Shown here in pieces: positions 43,965 to 55,435 of a stretch of DNA of 64,000 bases; position 1 is the stretch's first letter; each line of letters begins with the position of its first letter. Below the pieces are notes generated by a model, which had not been told where the DNA came from, made no database searches, and worked only from the letters and a program-made list of their open reading frames with translations. The position numbers and the translations under genes were made by a program. Source of the stretch: Panicum virgatum (lineage: Eukaryota; Streptophyta; Magnoliopsida; Poales; Poaceae); contig NC_053145.1 in assembly GCF_016808335.1 (NCBI RefSeq), positions 28,283,120-28,347,119 on the forward strand, given 5' to 3'.

Positions 43965-46388
43965 CTGTGACATCCCATAGTTTTAAAATGCTAAGCAAGA
44001 AATATTAAATATGATTTCATGCTTAATAAACAAGAACAATTCAAATTATGCAATTCTTTTGCAAAATAATATATGTGTATGTTTGAATATGCATGTGTAT
44101 GTGTGTGTCTATGTGTATTTGAACACCGGTCAGAAAATTTAAATATCTTTTAAACCGATGCCAGAATGCATATGAAATTGAATCGGTATATCACTAACGT
44201 CATGATAAACCAAAGTCTAGTTTAAGTCAAAGTGAGAAAATGAAATTTTGCACATGAATTGATGAGTTCTTCAAATCACAGTTTTTAAATGTTTAAATTA
44301 TCTTTCAAATTGCAACAAATAGGTTTTCAAAATAAATTTTAAACCGTTGCTTAAATGTACTTTTTCCCAAAAGCAATGTTATAGGTTTTTGAATGACGAA
44401 CAACTTTTGTGTTCAAAGTTTTTCAAGTTGCCATACAAAAATAGGAGAAAAAGTTGATTTCTGAAACGTATAGGACCTTTTCAAATGCACTCAAGTTTCA
44501 AATTTTCTCTTTCAAACGATGTCTCAAATGAAAAAGTACCTAAAACGAAAGTTGTAGATCTCGAAATTTTAAGCAAGTTTGATACTCAAAAGTTTTTCAT
44601 TTGACCTTTGGAATAGGGAGATAAATTTTGTTTACAAACTGCATTTTGAATTTCAGCTTATTTACAAATCTGCCATCACCTACATCTCCCACTCTCCTCC
44701 CTCTCTGTTTTCGCCGTGACGGCGCCTGCACGCCGGTGCCGGCCAGGTGGCCGTACATGCGTCGCTCCCAAGACCAAACCCGCCTTCGCGCCCCCGGTAT
44801 CGCTCCAAACCACGTCAAGGCAGATCCGCCGCCTACGAGCACCTCCTCGCGCCCCAAGACCACCCACGGGTGCGCCTCAACTCCCTCCTCCTTTTCCCCC
44901 ACCGGCCCCTCACCGCTAGCGAGCGAGCTCGCCGGAAACTCGGCCGCCGCCGCTCCTCTATTTTGAAAACCGACCAAGGGCCCAATTGCGAGCCCGCAAA
45001 TCTTCTTAGGGTCTTTCCTGCAAAATCTAAGAACCCCGATGCAATATCTGTTTTTGTTACTAAAATTTCGCAGTAAATTTGTAAATTCAATTGAAAATCG
45101 TAGAGAAATCATAAAATAGCAAATAAATACTTTTTGGAATCCTCAAGAAAATATCTCCATAATGGAACCATAACATGACAAGGTTTAGTTAGAAATGTTT
45201 GCTGCAAAAATAGATTTATGTTAAATAGTACATAAAGACTAGTTGTTCTTGCCTTGTTAATAACTTATGTTTGGAGCCAAGTCAGGCTATGAAATTTTTA
45301 TGGTAGAATGTACATGTGATTCTAGTGTTACTATAAAATTTCATGGTCATTTCTCATGTTTAGCTATAGTTTTAATTAAATCTTGATTTATGGCTAGGTT
45401 AAATAGATTTATTTCTTAAATTTTTTATGATGTGTTTCATGAGCTAAAAATTTTATAGATCCTCTATACCAGTGTCTAATTACTGCAGAAAAAGTTTGAC
45501 TATTTTTTTAGTAAAGTTAAACTAGCTCAAATGATTTATGGTAGGATAAAAGTTTAAAACCCTTACAACTGTTTAGCTACGGTTTTGATTTTAATCCATG
45601 TTGGTAGCACAAAATCAAGATAAATAGTTCTAGTACTTGGAAAATTTTAAAAACATATACAAGTTAGCTTGATGTGCTCATCCCTATGAGATGCTTGAGT
45701 GATGATTGAACTAAATAGCTTTAGGTGCTTATGTTAGTGTGTTGTGCCTTATAAATGCTTTGTATATTGCACTTCCATGCATTCATACATATGCATTGTT
45801 GCATTTCATTTAGGTACGACAGATGCACCATGTGAAGGACGTGATGTTGGAGCCGAGCCAGAAGACGGTGAAGGGTGGACATGTCTAGAAGATGGACAGA
45901 TGGATCTAGATGTGCACGACTGAAGGAAGATGCTCGCCGAGCGAATATTCTCTAACTAACACTGACCTAGTATTTCAAATTATTACAATTTATCATTATT
46001 ACTTACATGTGCATTTACAGTTCTTAGGATTTGAATTGAAACCCTAGATGCATGATCCTAGGAACCTATGTACTGAACACTAGACCTGAGTTCGAATAAT
46101 TTCTAAGCTTATTGGACCGGTAAAAGTTGAGTGATTGCCTGTCACTCGCGAGCTCTATAGGAATTGCTTTTTTACTTTCTGCTATCAATATAAGGACGAC
46201 GGATGGGGTCGTGTTCGATATCATGACCTTGGGTAAGACCCCGTTTGTGTTGATGAATTCTGCTAAGGTCGCGGTGTGTGGTAGCGGTGGTTAAGTTTTT
46301 GAACGTACTAGCCACATGCCGTAAATATGGTACGCGGTAAGCCTAGTAGCCGATCGGACCGGGGAGTGGATATAACTTGGTGCCCTGT

Positions 46389-48075
46389 TGTAAGGATCGA
46401 TGGACCAAGAGGGGGGGTGAATTGGGCCTTTTTCAAATTCTAAAGCAAGGTAAAGCAACCTTAACCTATGCAATACTAGTAGGGCACCAATTCACCAACC
46501 GGATAACTAAGCTACCTACACAAGCTAAAAGAGATAAAAACAAAGTAAAGCCTAGCAAGGTAGAGCTAAGTTATGATCTCTAAGTCAAGCTCATAAGTAA
46601 ATTGCATGAAAGAAAATGCTTGAATAAAGAGAGTGGACAAGAGACGACCGGATTTTTCCCGTGGTGTCGATGTGTTGGCACACACCCCTAGTCCACGTTG
46701 TGACACTCACTAAGAGTCTTGTCACCTCCCATGTCACCGAGACTTGGGCGCTCACTAAGAGTCTCCGTTCACCATCCCGGCGTGGTGGAGCTCAAGCCAC
46801 GTACAATCTTCTTCTCCGGGCTCCCACAATCCTTGGCAAGCTCCGCGAGAAACACCCCGATCACCAAGATCGCCTAGGTGATGCCAATCACCAAGAGTAA
46901 CAAGCTAAGGCCTTCACTTGAGCAAGAACCGATCACCAAGAACGGATGCACACTAGCTTTTCTCTACTCAAGTCCTTAATCTTGCTTCTTGATTGATTGA
47001 AAGCACAAGTATGTGAATAATGAAGCTCAAGGTGGCTCTTGACTATGGTATGAGTGTTTGGATGTTGCCTGGTGTCAAGAGTGGGCGAAATGACCCATTG
47101 GAGGGGTATATAAAGGCAGCTCACACAAATAGAGCCGTTGGAGAAAAGCTGCCAGAAAACTGTGTAGCGCCGGTTAATCCGACGTCCCTCCAACAGTCAT
47201 CGTCGGTTTAACCGGTGAATGTAAACTGCCTCTTCTGAAAACTAGCCGTTACAACTGGGGCAGATTAACCGACGTAGCATCGGTTTAACCGGTGAGTGTA
47301 GTTGTCCACTGAACCACTGAAAAATCAAGTCTCTGGACAACTGCACCGACGTTAACTCAAACCTATCGTCGGTTTAACCGGTGAGTACAACTTTTGAATT
47401 CCTCTGAAAAAACCATCTCACTGGTCAATTGCACCGACGTCTTGATTCAAACAGCGTCGGTTAATCCGGTGAATAGAACTTGAATTTCCCTGGAAAAACC
47501 AACTCTGGACCAATGCACCGACGTTAAATTCAAACACGTCGGTTTAACCGGTGTATTGAATTTGTCCAGACTCTGCTGACTTCGTTTAACCGATGTATGG
47601 AAAATTGAGAGCGTCGGTTAAACCGGTGTATAGACTTTTTCTGATTTTGTCTTTTCTGATTTGAGTCTTGAATGAAATCCAAATATTCTTGAGATATAGT
47701 TTGAGAACCACTTATTTGAACTTCTAGAAACCTGAGTGACCATAGTGTGCATCCATTTTCAAATGACCATGTCCATGCTCAAGTTACTAAGCCTTAACCC
47801 CTCTTAATAGTGCGATCACTACAAAACTATAAAACCTATACTAACCTAAGTGTCCTTCTCAACCTTGTGACACTTAGGACTAGAAAGATCCTTAGCCTTG
47901 ACATATAAATAAGTTGAAAACCGAGATCGCCTTTTAGAATAACCGAAATTGAGGGGCCTCTTTTGACATATGACCAAATGAGCGATAATGATCTATTAAG
48001 CTGCACAAACTCATTAGTCACAATAATGGTTGTCATTAATCACCGAAACATACCTTGAGGGCCTAGATGCTTACA
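46389..48075 (-). repeat. 3' LTR of the SIRE element
   Basis: Plus-strand reading starts TGTAAGGATCGATGG and ends TAGATGCTTACA. It contains a tandem array of CGGTTTAACCGGTG hairpin units (47167-47640). The TATATAAAG at 47107-47115 reads on the plus strand, that is antisense to the element. Confidence 0.92.
47167..47640. repeat. Tandem hairpin array in the SIRE LTR
   Basis: About six units of 60-95 bp. The better ones read CACCGACG, a 10-16 base spacer, CGTCGGTTTAACCGGTG, then a stretch with CTGAAAAAACCA and CTCTGGACAA. CACCGACG pairs with CGTCGGTG-like sequence, and CGGTTTAACCG is itself nearly palindromic. The identical array lies in the other LTR at 58376-58849. Confidence 0.8.
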
Positions 48076-48391
48076 ATCTCCCCCTTTTTGGTGATTGATG
48101 ACAACACAAACATAAATAACAAGAGAGCGAGAAAGATAAAGCAGGATAAACACAAGCAAACTCGAAAGCAGGACCAAAGAGCTCAAAGGCTCAAACGAAA
48201 TCCATAGATATGTCTCAAAGAACGGCATACTCAAGCGACAAATGTACATATCCATGAATTAACACCAAATGTGATACAAAGAAACAAAGTCCTGATAACT
48301 ACGAGCTCTCTCTCTAGCTCTACCCTCCCCCTAACTCTGGTGCTCCCCCTAACACCTCTCCCCCTTTGGCATCAAAGCACCAAAAGGCGAG
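48076..48391 (-). other. SIRE polypurine tract and 3' untranslated region
   Basis: On the minus strand AAAAAGGGGGAGATT (48076-48090) abuts the 3' LTR and is the PPT. Three more GGGGGAG tracts lie between about 48320 and 48366, just after the third ORF's stop codon, as in the gag-only element. Confidence 0.8.
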
Positions 48392-50935
48392 CTACGGGTC
48401 GTGCTGTCGTGGTACGGCGACGAAGCGGTCCGGGTCGTCGTCGTCGGACGGAGAACTCTCACCCTCGGTGACAGACGGAAGCTGCTGGTCTGGGTCTGAG
48501 CTCACTGGGGGAGTAACTGTCGTGGAGGCTCTCGTGCTGGCACTGCCTGGTAGAGGATCCGTAGAAGTCGTAACCGGGTCAGCAGAAGAAGTATCAATAT
48601 CTGAAGAGGTGACTGCTGAGGCTGCCGGCTGCGTCGACTGTGGAAGCAGGGACTCCTCTACTGCTCCTCCCCCTGAAGGTGCTGCCTGAAGTGAGGAGGG
48701 GAGGGCGACCGACTGAACCGCTGGCGGTGAGTCCTGAAAGAGTGTGGTCGCCGGCAGTGGTGAAAAGAGCGGACGACCGGCAGACCCAAAGAGTGCTGAC
48801 ATCGAGAACGTGGTCTCCGGTGTCGCTGAGGTAGCTGGAGCTGCAGTAGGAGCTGGAGGAGGAGGAGCTGGTGTGACGGCAAGCTGAGGTGCTCCAACAC
48901 CCTGAAGGCCTGACTGTCCTGGCTGCTGCGGGGCGAGTCCGGTGTGAGAGTAAAGCTGTGAGATCATCCCGAACATCGCCATCATCCCCTGCTGCATCTG
49001 CTGAAACTGAGCGTCTGTCCTCTGTGAAACTCTGTCGATAAGCCCGACAAAACGCTCCTCGGTCGCAGCCCGCTCTCGGGCGGCCTCTCTCTGTATAGCA
49101 GCAATCTGGGCCTCATGGGCTCTCCTGGCCTCCTCCTGAGCAAGCCTGTCCTCTCTCTGCTGGGTCACGAGCTGCTGTAGTAGTGAAGTGAGCTCGGACG
49201 GCTGAGTCACCTGAGACTCAGAGACTGTAGCAGCTGCTGAAGTCGGAGGTGCTGGCTGTCCTGAACCTCCTGCCTCGTGATCGTGACTGGCTGGGGCAGC
49301 TGAAGGAAAGTACTCAACGTCGTCGGAGGAGTCTGACTCAAGCTCAGACCAGTGAATCTCATCATCTCCCCCGGGAAGCTGTGCCTCTGCTGCTAGGAGT
49401 GCCTCATCCTCCTCTGCCACTCGTGCCTGAACCTCCGGTGACAGTCGAGCCATCGCTGCTCTATCTGCGTGTCTGCCCCTCCTCCTGTCCTGTGGAGCTG
49501 TGGGTCGGTAGACAGGGAACCTGGGAGCCTCGTCGTGACGGTAAGGAGCACTGATGGGTGACTCTGCTGGCACTATCATAGAGCATATGTAACTGATCCA
49601 GTGCGCATAGGGAAACTGTCGCACCACACCCATCCCGTCTGTGATCACATCCTCTATCTCAGCCAGAATAAAGTCAACTATGTCAAACGGCTCGTGAGTG
49701 AGGATGTGTAGAAGCAGGAGCTGCTGCAGTCCCGTAAACCCCTCTGGGTAGCCACTCCTCGGTAACAGAGTCCTCCGGAGTGCCATGTGAACAGCGTAAG
49801 CCTCTGGGGTCAGCAAGCTCGGCACTCTGGCGTAAGAGGCTGGGAACGGCTGGCGGAAACACTGAGTGATCGCCTCGTGAGAAGGAGCAATCCCGCCAAC
49901 CATCGCCCTGCGGGGTGGATCTGAGTCCCCGTAAACCCTCTCGTGCAGCGAGACGTCGACCAGGTCAACTCCAAGAATACCAGCAATGGTCGCCCTCGAC
50001 AAACCAAAGTCCTGCCCTCCAAACATGAAGTGTACAGCTCTGCGCTCGGGGGCTATCCAAGCTGTAGCGTAGAACACTCTGACCCAGTCCTCGATATAAC
50101 GGTTCTGCTCCATCTCTAGCAGTCTAGGCAGACCTCTGAAATGAGCAAAGTGTGCTCTCACATCTGCTCCCCCTGCGGCTGTCCTCAGTGAGACCCAGTC
50201 AAGAACCCTGTGCTGAAAGATCCGGTGGCCCCGCCTCTGGTAGGTCTCGTAGAAACTGGCCTGTAGCAAAGTCCAGAACCTCCTGTCGACTCTGCTGTCT
50301 CGGGTCACCGGGAACCAGACCTCCTCGTCAACACTCCACCTGAGTCTCTTGACCTTGGCCGCATTGGCTCGGGTCAAGTTCTGGAGCAGCACACCTGGCT
50401 CCAGACGCACAACAGTGTCCATACGGAACACTGCGCGCTCGGCCTCTAGGGCCTCGGCTCTACGAGCTGCTGCTGCTGCAGCTGTGGACCTGCGAGGCTC
50501 CTGTGGCTGGTGACCTCCTCGCGTCCTCGGTCCAGTGCGACGCTCGGTCGCTGGTGAAGTCTCTGCTGCTGGGGATGTCTGCCGAGTGCGGCCAGACCGT
50601 CGTAGAGTCGGTGACTCCTGTGTGCTCTGCCCCTGAGACTGCTCGGACTGCTCTGCCTCTGAATCTGAATCTGCAGCTGTATCTGACTGATCTGACTCTG
50701 CTGCTGCTGCTGCGGCTCTAGTGGCCCTGGCACCTCTCACTCTGCCCATGCCCCTGCCTCTGCCTCTGCCTCTGGGGTCCTCCCTGATCTGGAACGGACG
50801 AGCGCGGCCTGATGCCTGCTCCTCGGCGGCCTTGGCCACCATCTCGGCCTTCTCGGCCTCCTTCTCTGCACGAGTCCGCTTGCGAGCGGGCTTCTCGACC
50901 ACGACCTCCTTTCCCTTTCTCTTCTCGCGACCCAT
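48392..50935 (-). CDS. Third ORF of the SIRE element (plant transposon protein-like)
   Basis: About 847 residues. I start at ATG 50935 (MGREKRKGK) because the three codons upstream begin with TTG. The N-terminus is very basic with a nuclear-signal-like run (KPARKRTRAEKEAEK), followed by Ser/Asp/Glu and Arg-rich low complexity to about residue 165. A folded domain (about 170-460) shows LRWSVDEEVWFPV, FYETYQRRGHRI, WVRVFYATAWI, HFMFGGQDFGLSR and ILGVDLVDVSLHERVY; the pattern fits the putative plant transposon protein family found after pol in Athila and SIRE elements. The tail is Gln/Ala-rich with a coiled coil (about 590-660) and a Pro/Ser/Thr-rich end. No signal peptide or convincing membrane segment is visible, so an envelope role is doubtful. 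Frame fully intact. Confidence 0.82.
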   Translation of the reverse strand: MGREKRKGKEVVVEKPARKRTRAEKEAEKAEMVAKAAEEQASGRARPFQIREDPRGRGRGRGMGRVRGARATRAAAAAAESDQSDTAADSDSEAEQSEQSQGQSTQESPTLRRSGRTRQTSPAAETSPATERRTGPRTRGGHQPQEPRRSTAAAAAARRAEALEAERAVFRMDTVVRLEPGVLLQNLTRANAAKVKRLRWSVDEEVWFPVTRDSRVDRRFWTLLQASFYETYQRRGHRIFQHRVLDWVSLRTAAGGADVRAHFAHFRGLPRLLEMEQNRYIEDWVRVFYATAWIAPERRAVHFMFGGQDFGLSRATIAGILGVDLVDVSLHERVYGDSDPPRRAMVGGIAPSHEAITQCFRQPFPASYARVPSLLTPEAYAVHMALRRTLLPRSGYPEGFTGLQQLLLLHILTHEPFDIVDFILAEIEDVITDGMGVVRQFPYAHWISYICSMIVPAESPISAPYRHDEAPRFPVYRPTAPQDRRRGRHADRAAMARLSPEVQARVAEEDEALLAAEAQLPGGDDEIHWSELESDSSDDVEYFPSAAPASHDHEAGGSGQPAPPTSAAATVSESQVTQPSELTSLLQQLVTQQREDRLAQEEARRAHEAQIAAIQREAARERAATEERFVGLIDRVSQRTDAQFQQMQQGMMAMFGMISQLYSHTGLAPQQPGQSGLQGVGAPQLAVTPAPPPPAPTAAPATSATPETTFSMSALFGSAGRPLFSPLPATTLFQDSPPAVQSVALPSSLQAAPSGGGAVEESLLPQSTQPAASAVTSSDIDTSSADPVTTSTDPLPGSASTRASTTVTPPVSSDPDQQLPSVTEGESSPSDDDDPDRFVAVPRQHDP

Positions 50936-51360
50936 CTCGAACAAGCAAATTGTCGAGCACCTGGTGAGCGCTGATCGGGTGCTGCTGCGGCGTGGAACTG
51001 CGGCTGCGGCGTGGGGCTGCGGCTGCGGCGTGGTGCTGTGGCTGCGGCGTGGAGCACGGCGGCGCTAGGAGCACGGAGGCGCGCGCGGCTGGCGTGATGG
51101 CGGCGGCGGCGGCTACGCGTGCAGGCGGCGGCGCAGAGCGTTTGCGCGGGCGGCGCCGGTGCGCACGGGCGGCGCTGGGCGAGCGCGAGGGCGCGGCGGC
51201 GGCGACTCGACGTGCAGGCGAGCGGCGGCGAGTGGTGGCGGCGCGGAGGGAAGGCGGCGGCGCGAGAGGAGCGAGTCGAGCGGCGGCGGCGTGAAGGAGT
51301 CGGGCGAAACAGAGGCCGGCAGCGCGGGCAAGAGACATATATGACAGGCGGGCCCACGAT
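50936..51360 (-). promoter_or_regulatory. CpG-rich leader upstream of the third ORF
   Basis: On the minus strand a GGGCCC box (51349-51354), a CATATATG TATA-like element (51336-51343) and about 400 bases of CG-rich sequence precede the ATG at 50935, the layout of a grass gene promoter and 5' UTR. It holds a short array of GCTGCGGCGTGG units at about 50982-51059 (plus strand). Overlapping ORFs in this block are composition artefacts. A promoter role is inference. Confidence 0.45.
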
Positions 51361-52314
51361 TTTTCTTAACGCCGGTCGATCCGACGCCTAGGTTTTGATC
51401 ACCGGTTGATTGCGTCGGTGTAGTTCACCCGAGGCTTCTGCAGATCTGAAACTGAACGCCGGTTGAACCGATGATGTCAAGAGTATACTCGTCGGTTGAT
51501 AAATCAAAACATCGGTTGATTGCTAGGTCTGATTTGCATTTACTATCACCGGTTGATCCGATGGTCTGACTTTTGTATACGCCGGTTGAACGCCTGAAAC
51601 TTGACTGAGCTGAGACAAAACTTAGTAACGCCGGTTAAACCGATGATGATGCTCCATTGAACGTCGGTTTAACCGGTGAAGCCAAAAACCCCACACTCAG
51701 CTCACTCTTCTATGCTAAGTCCAATAAACTTATAAAATTCAAATAAACTCAAGTCAATGGACTTGCATAGGCGACTTTACCCCTCAAAATAAATAGGATA
51801 GCACACTTGCTTAAATAAATTTCTTTTCAAACACAAGGAAAAGCCGCAAGAGAGACAAAACGCCAAATAAAATGTATGAGCCATGTCATAGGAATATTGA
51901 AGATAGAAAGCTTCAAACTCATCATGACATTGCTCACTAGGCAATAACGCACCTAACACTTTGCTCTTTTCACTTTTCATGAATTAAGATCTTGTATATG
52001 AAAACAAGTCTCATTTTCATCAAGTGATCTCCTTTGTGACCCTTACGCATGCAATGATGATGCAAACTACAACCACATGCGAAAGTATAGTAAACATGAA
52101 GTGCACATCTAGATGACAAGAAATGCATAACAATAAATTAAGATCTACTTGTCAAGTTTGAACCCACGGGAAGCTTCTTCATGATGAGCCTTTCTACAAG
52201 CCTAGAGGAAAAACAAGTGGACCACCACCTCTAGCTAAACCCTTGCTCATCACTATCTTACCATGGTTAGACAAGTGTCCTATATGTATGCATTTTTCTA
52301 TATGACATGGCAAC
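51361..52314 (-). other. Spacer between pol and the third ORF
   Basis: 51366-51690 holds about eight degenerate CGGTTGA(A/T)CCG / CGGTTTAACCGGTGA motifs, the same type as in the LTR array. The rest to 52314 is AT-rich with no supportable ORF. Confidence 0.65.
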
Positions 52315-55300
52315 TTACATGACGTTTGCCGCATCTAACACATTGAGCTCATTTCTTAGCCTAACAAAGGTACTCTCGTCTAAAGGTTTTGTGAATATAT
52401 CCGCCAATTGCTCCTCGGATCTCACACCTTGAAGGGAAATGTCCCCCTTGGCTTCGTGATCACGCAAGAAGTGATGGCGAATATCAATGTGCTTTGTGCG
52501 AGAGTGTTGAACTGGATTCTTGGCAATTTTTACGGCACTTTCATTGTCACAAAGGAGTGGGATCCTATCTAGTTTCACACCAAAGTCCAAAAGGGTTTGC
52601 TTCATATATAGGATTTGGGCACAACATGCACCGGCCGCTATATATTCCGCTTCCGCGGTGGACAAAGCCACGGAATTCTGCTTCTTACTCGACCAAGAAA
52701 CTAGAGAACGCCCAAGCAAGTGGCAACCCCCGGAGGTACTCTTGCGATCCACACGGCTTCCGGCAAAATCCGAATCCGAGTATCCCAAGAGATCTAAACT
52801 AGCGCCTTTGGGGTACCACAAGCCTATGCTAGGAGTGTGCTTGAGATACCGAAGGATCCTATTCACAGCCGAAAGGTGTGACTCCTTTGGGTTAGCTTGA
52901 AAGCGGGCACACAAGCACACACTAAACATTATATCGGGCCTAGATGCGGTAAGGTAAAGCAAAGACCCTATCATAGAACGATAGAGGGATTGATCAATCG
53001 GTTTACCGTCCACATCCAAGTCGAGATGCCCATTTGTTGCCATGGGTGTCTTGATTGGCTTGCACTCATCCATCTTGAACTTCTTCAAGATATCTTTGGT
53101 ATACTTTTCTTGATGGATGAATGTCCCTTCCTTCATTTGTTTGACTTGAAAACCAAGGAAGAAGGTCAATTCGCCAATCATGGACATCTCGAATTCCCTA
53201 GACATCATGGTAGCAAACTCATGGCTTAGCAAATCATTAGTTGAGCCAAAGATAATATCGTCAACATAAATTTGACAAATAAAAAGATCCCCGTTGACGT
53301 CTTTTGTGAACAACGTGGTGTCCACCCTCCCGATCTTGAAGCCTTGCATGATTAGGAAGTCACGAAGCCTCTCATACCAAGCCCTTGGAGCTTGTTTGAG
53401 CCCATAGAGTGCCTTGTGCAACCTATAAACATGGTTAGGATTCCTCGGATCTTCAAACCCGGGAGGTTGCTCAACATAAACAAGTTCGTTAATAACACCA
53501 TTTAAGAATGCACTTTTCACATCCATTTGATACAACTTAATGTTATGATGTGAAGAGTAAGTAAGAAGGATGCGGATAGCTTCAAGTCTTGCAACCGGAG
53601 CAAAAGTTTCACCAAAATCCAAACCTTCGACTTGAGAAAACCCTTTTGCCACAAGTCTTGCTTTGTTGCGTACCACCACCCCATGTTCATCTTGCTTGTT
53701 CCGAAAGACCCACTTGGTGCCGATGATGTTCTTGTCTTTTGGAGGAGCTTCGAGAACCCAAACTTCATTGCGGGTGAAGTTGTTCAATTCTTCTTGCATG
53801 GCCATCACCCAATCCGAGTCCTCAAGCGCTTCCTCTATGCTAGTGGGTTCAATACAAGAAACAAACGAGTGATATTCGCAAAATGAAGCATGTTTAGAGC
53901 GAGTTCTTACTCCCTTTGATGGACTACCAATGATTTGACCAATTGGATGATCCTTGGAGATGCGACCATGCTTCACTAGCGGTACTTGCGTGGATGCTTG
54001 TTGGGGTGGATCATGGGTGACTTGTGCTTGTGGTGGAACGTTTTGCTCTTCTTGTTCTTGGACTTGGGGTGTTGGCGTTGGCACATCTTCTTGAGGTTGT
54101 GTATCATCTTTTTCTTGATCTTCATCCATTTGGGGCGCCGTGGAGGTGCTTGGTGTAGATGAGGAAGATCCTCCCCCTTGATCATTGTCTTCATGCACCT
54201 CTTCCGGCTTGATATCCCCAATGGACATCTTCTTCAAAGCTTCATCACATCTACTTTCAAACTTACCGAGCCTTTTCTTCTTATAGATGAAGCATTTGCA
54301 ACCAAAGACTCGAAAGTATGATATATTTGGTTTCTTCCCGGTGATGAGCTCATATGGAGTTTTCTTGAGGAGTCGGTGAGGATATACTCGGTTGGATGCA
54401 TGACACGCCGTGTTGATTGCTTCCGCCCAAAACTTCTCGGACGTGCCATAATCATCCAACATTGCTCTAGCTAGGGTGATGAGTGTCTTGTTCTTTCTTT
54501 CCACCACTCCATTTTGTTGAGGCGTGTAGGTGGCGGAAAACTCATGCTTGATGCCCTCTTCATCGCACCATTCTTCAATCTTCATGTTCTTGAACTCGGT
54601 GCCGTTGTCACTCCGGATCTTCACAATTGGGGAGTTGTACTCCCTTTGAGCTCTTCTTGCAAATGTCTTGAAGAGTTTCGGAGTTTCACCCTTATCGCCT
54701 AGAAACATAACCCAAGTGTAACGTGAAAAATCATCAACGATTACTAGGCAATAGAGGTTACCACCAATGCTCTTGTATGTAGTTGGACCAAAGAGATCCA
54801 TGTGTAGTAGCTCGAGCGGCTTGGAGGTAGACAACATCGTCTTGATGGGATGATGTGTTGCAACTTGCTTCCCGGCTTGACATGCTTTACATAGCTTGTT
54901 CTTGTCAAAGGTGACGTCCTTCAAGCCGGTGATCATCCCTCTCTTGTGGGCTTTCTTGAGGTTGCTCATGCCAATATGAGCAATTCTTCTATGCCAAAGC
55001 CACCCAAGAGAAGACTTGGTGAAGAGGCATGTCATGGTACTTGTTTGCTTTGAAGAGAAATCCACCAAGTAAATGTTGCCATGCCTAAACCCCGTGAATA
55101 CCAATGACTTGTCTTTTTCATGAGTTACTACAACACCATTCTTGTCAAAGGCACACGTTAGTCCAAGATCACACAATTGAGCAATTGAAATAAGATTAAA
55201 ACTAAGTGCTTCTACAAACAAAACATTAGAAATAGATAAATCTTTAGAGATTGCTATTCTACCCAAACCTAAAACTTTTCCCCTTGAGTTATCACCATAG

Positions 55301-55419
55301 GTGACGTGTTCATGATCGCCGGGGTCTTCAAGGGAGGTGAACATGCTATCATTGCCGGTCATGTGTTGAGAGCAACCGCTATCAAGTACCCAATGTTTTC
55401 CACCGGCTTTGTAGTTCAC
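52315..55419 (-). CDS. SIRE Pol: protease, integrase, RT, RNase H
   Basis: 1034 codons open. The aspartic protease motif [10 protein letters not shown] is at residues 11-20. The pre-integrase His/Cys region is at about 140-183 (WHRRIAH, CKAC). The integrase triad is D208, D271 and E307 (35 residues between the last two). RT spans about 530-780 with [11 protein letters not shown] and YVDD (718-721). RNase H runs from about 879 ([28 protein letters not shown]). It ends with ADIFTKPL. Odd points: after GKFESRCDE (391-393, about 54246) the usual C-terminal integrase stretch is missing in frame, and a Gln/Pro-rich spacer follows. The frame opens with GTG right after a TAG (55420-55422); the first Met is residue 20, past the protease Asp. 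The protein would process, copy and integrate element DNA. Confidence 0.9.
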   Translation of the reverse strand: MNYKAGGKHWVLDSGCSQHMTGNDSMFTSLEDPGDHEHVTYGDNSRGKVLGLGRIAISKDLSISNVLFVEALSFNLISIAQLCDLGLTCAFDKNGVVVTHEKDKSLVFTGFRHGNIYLVDFSSKQTSTMTCLFTKSSLGWLWHRRIAHIGMSNLKKAHKRGMITGLKDVTFDKNKLCKACQAGKQVATHHPIKTMLSTSKPLELLHMDLFGPTTYKSIGGNLYCLVIVDDFSRYTWVMFLGDKGETPKLFKTFARRAQREYNSPIVKIRSDNGTEFKNMKIEEWCDEEGIKHEFSATYTPQQNGVVERKNKTLITLARAMLDDYGTSEKFWAEAINTACHASNRVYPHRLLKKTPYELITGKKPNISYFRVFGCKCFIYKKKRLGKFESRCDEALKKMSIGDIKPEEVHEDNDQGGGSSSSTPSTSTAPQMDEDQEKDDTQPQEDVPTPTPQVQEQEEQNVPPQAQVTHDPPQQASTQVPLVKHGRISKDHPIGQIIGSPSKGVRTRSKHASFCEYHSFVSCIEPTSIEEALEDSDWVMAMQEELNNFTRNEVWVLEAPPKDKNIIGTKWVFRNKQDEHGVVVRNKARLVAKGFSQVEGLDFGETFAPVARLEAIRILLTYSSHHNIKLYQMDVKSAFLNGVINELVYVEQPPGFEDPRNPNHVYRLHKALYGLKQAPRAWYERLRDFLIMQGFKIGRVDTTLFTKDVNGDLFICQIYVDDIIFGSTNDLLSHEFATMMSREFEMSMIGELTFFLGFQVKQMKEGTFIHQEKYTKDILKKFKMDECKPIKTPMATNGHLDLDVDGKPIDQSLYRSMIGSLLYLTASRPDIMFSVCLCARFQANPKESHLSAVNRILRYLKHTPSIGLWYPKGASLDLLGYSDSDFAGSRVDRKSTSGGCHLLGRSLVSWSSKKQNSVALSTAEAEYIAAGACCAQILYMKQTLLDFGVKLDRIPLLCDNESAVKIAKNPVQHSRTKHIDIRHHFLRDHEAKGDISLQGVRSEEQLADIFTKPLDESTFVRLRNELNVLDAANVM

Positions 55420-55435
55420 CTACACACATGAGAAT

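Noticed and set aside
50718..51357. Two 206-codon minus ORFs and several plus ORFs near the third SIRE ORF
   Set aside because: Ala/Arg/Pro low complexity, overlapping the start of the better-supported 847-codon ORF in other frames.
52494..54702. Plus-strand ORFs of 60-130 codons opposite SIRE pol
   Set aside because: Mirror frames of a conserved coding region; no start context or domain.
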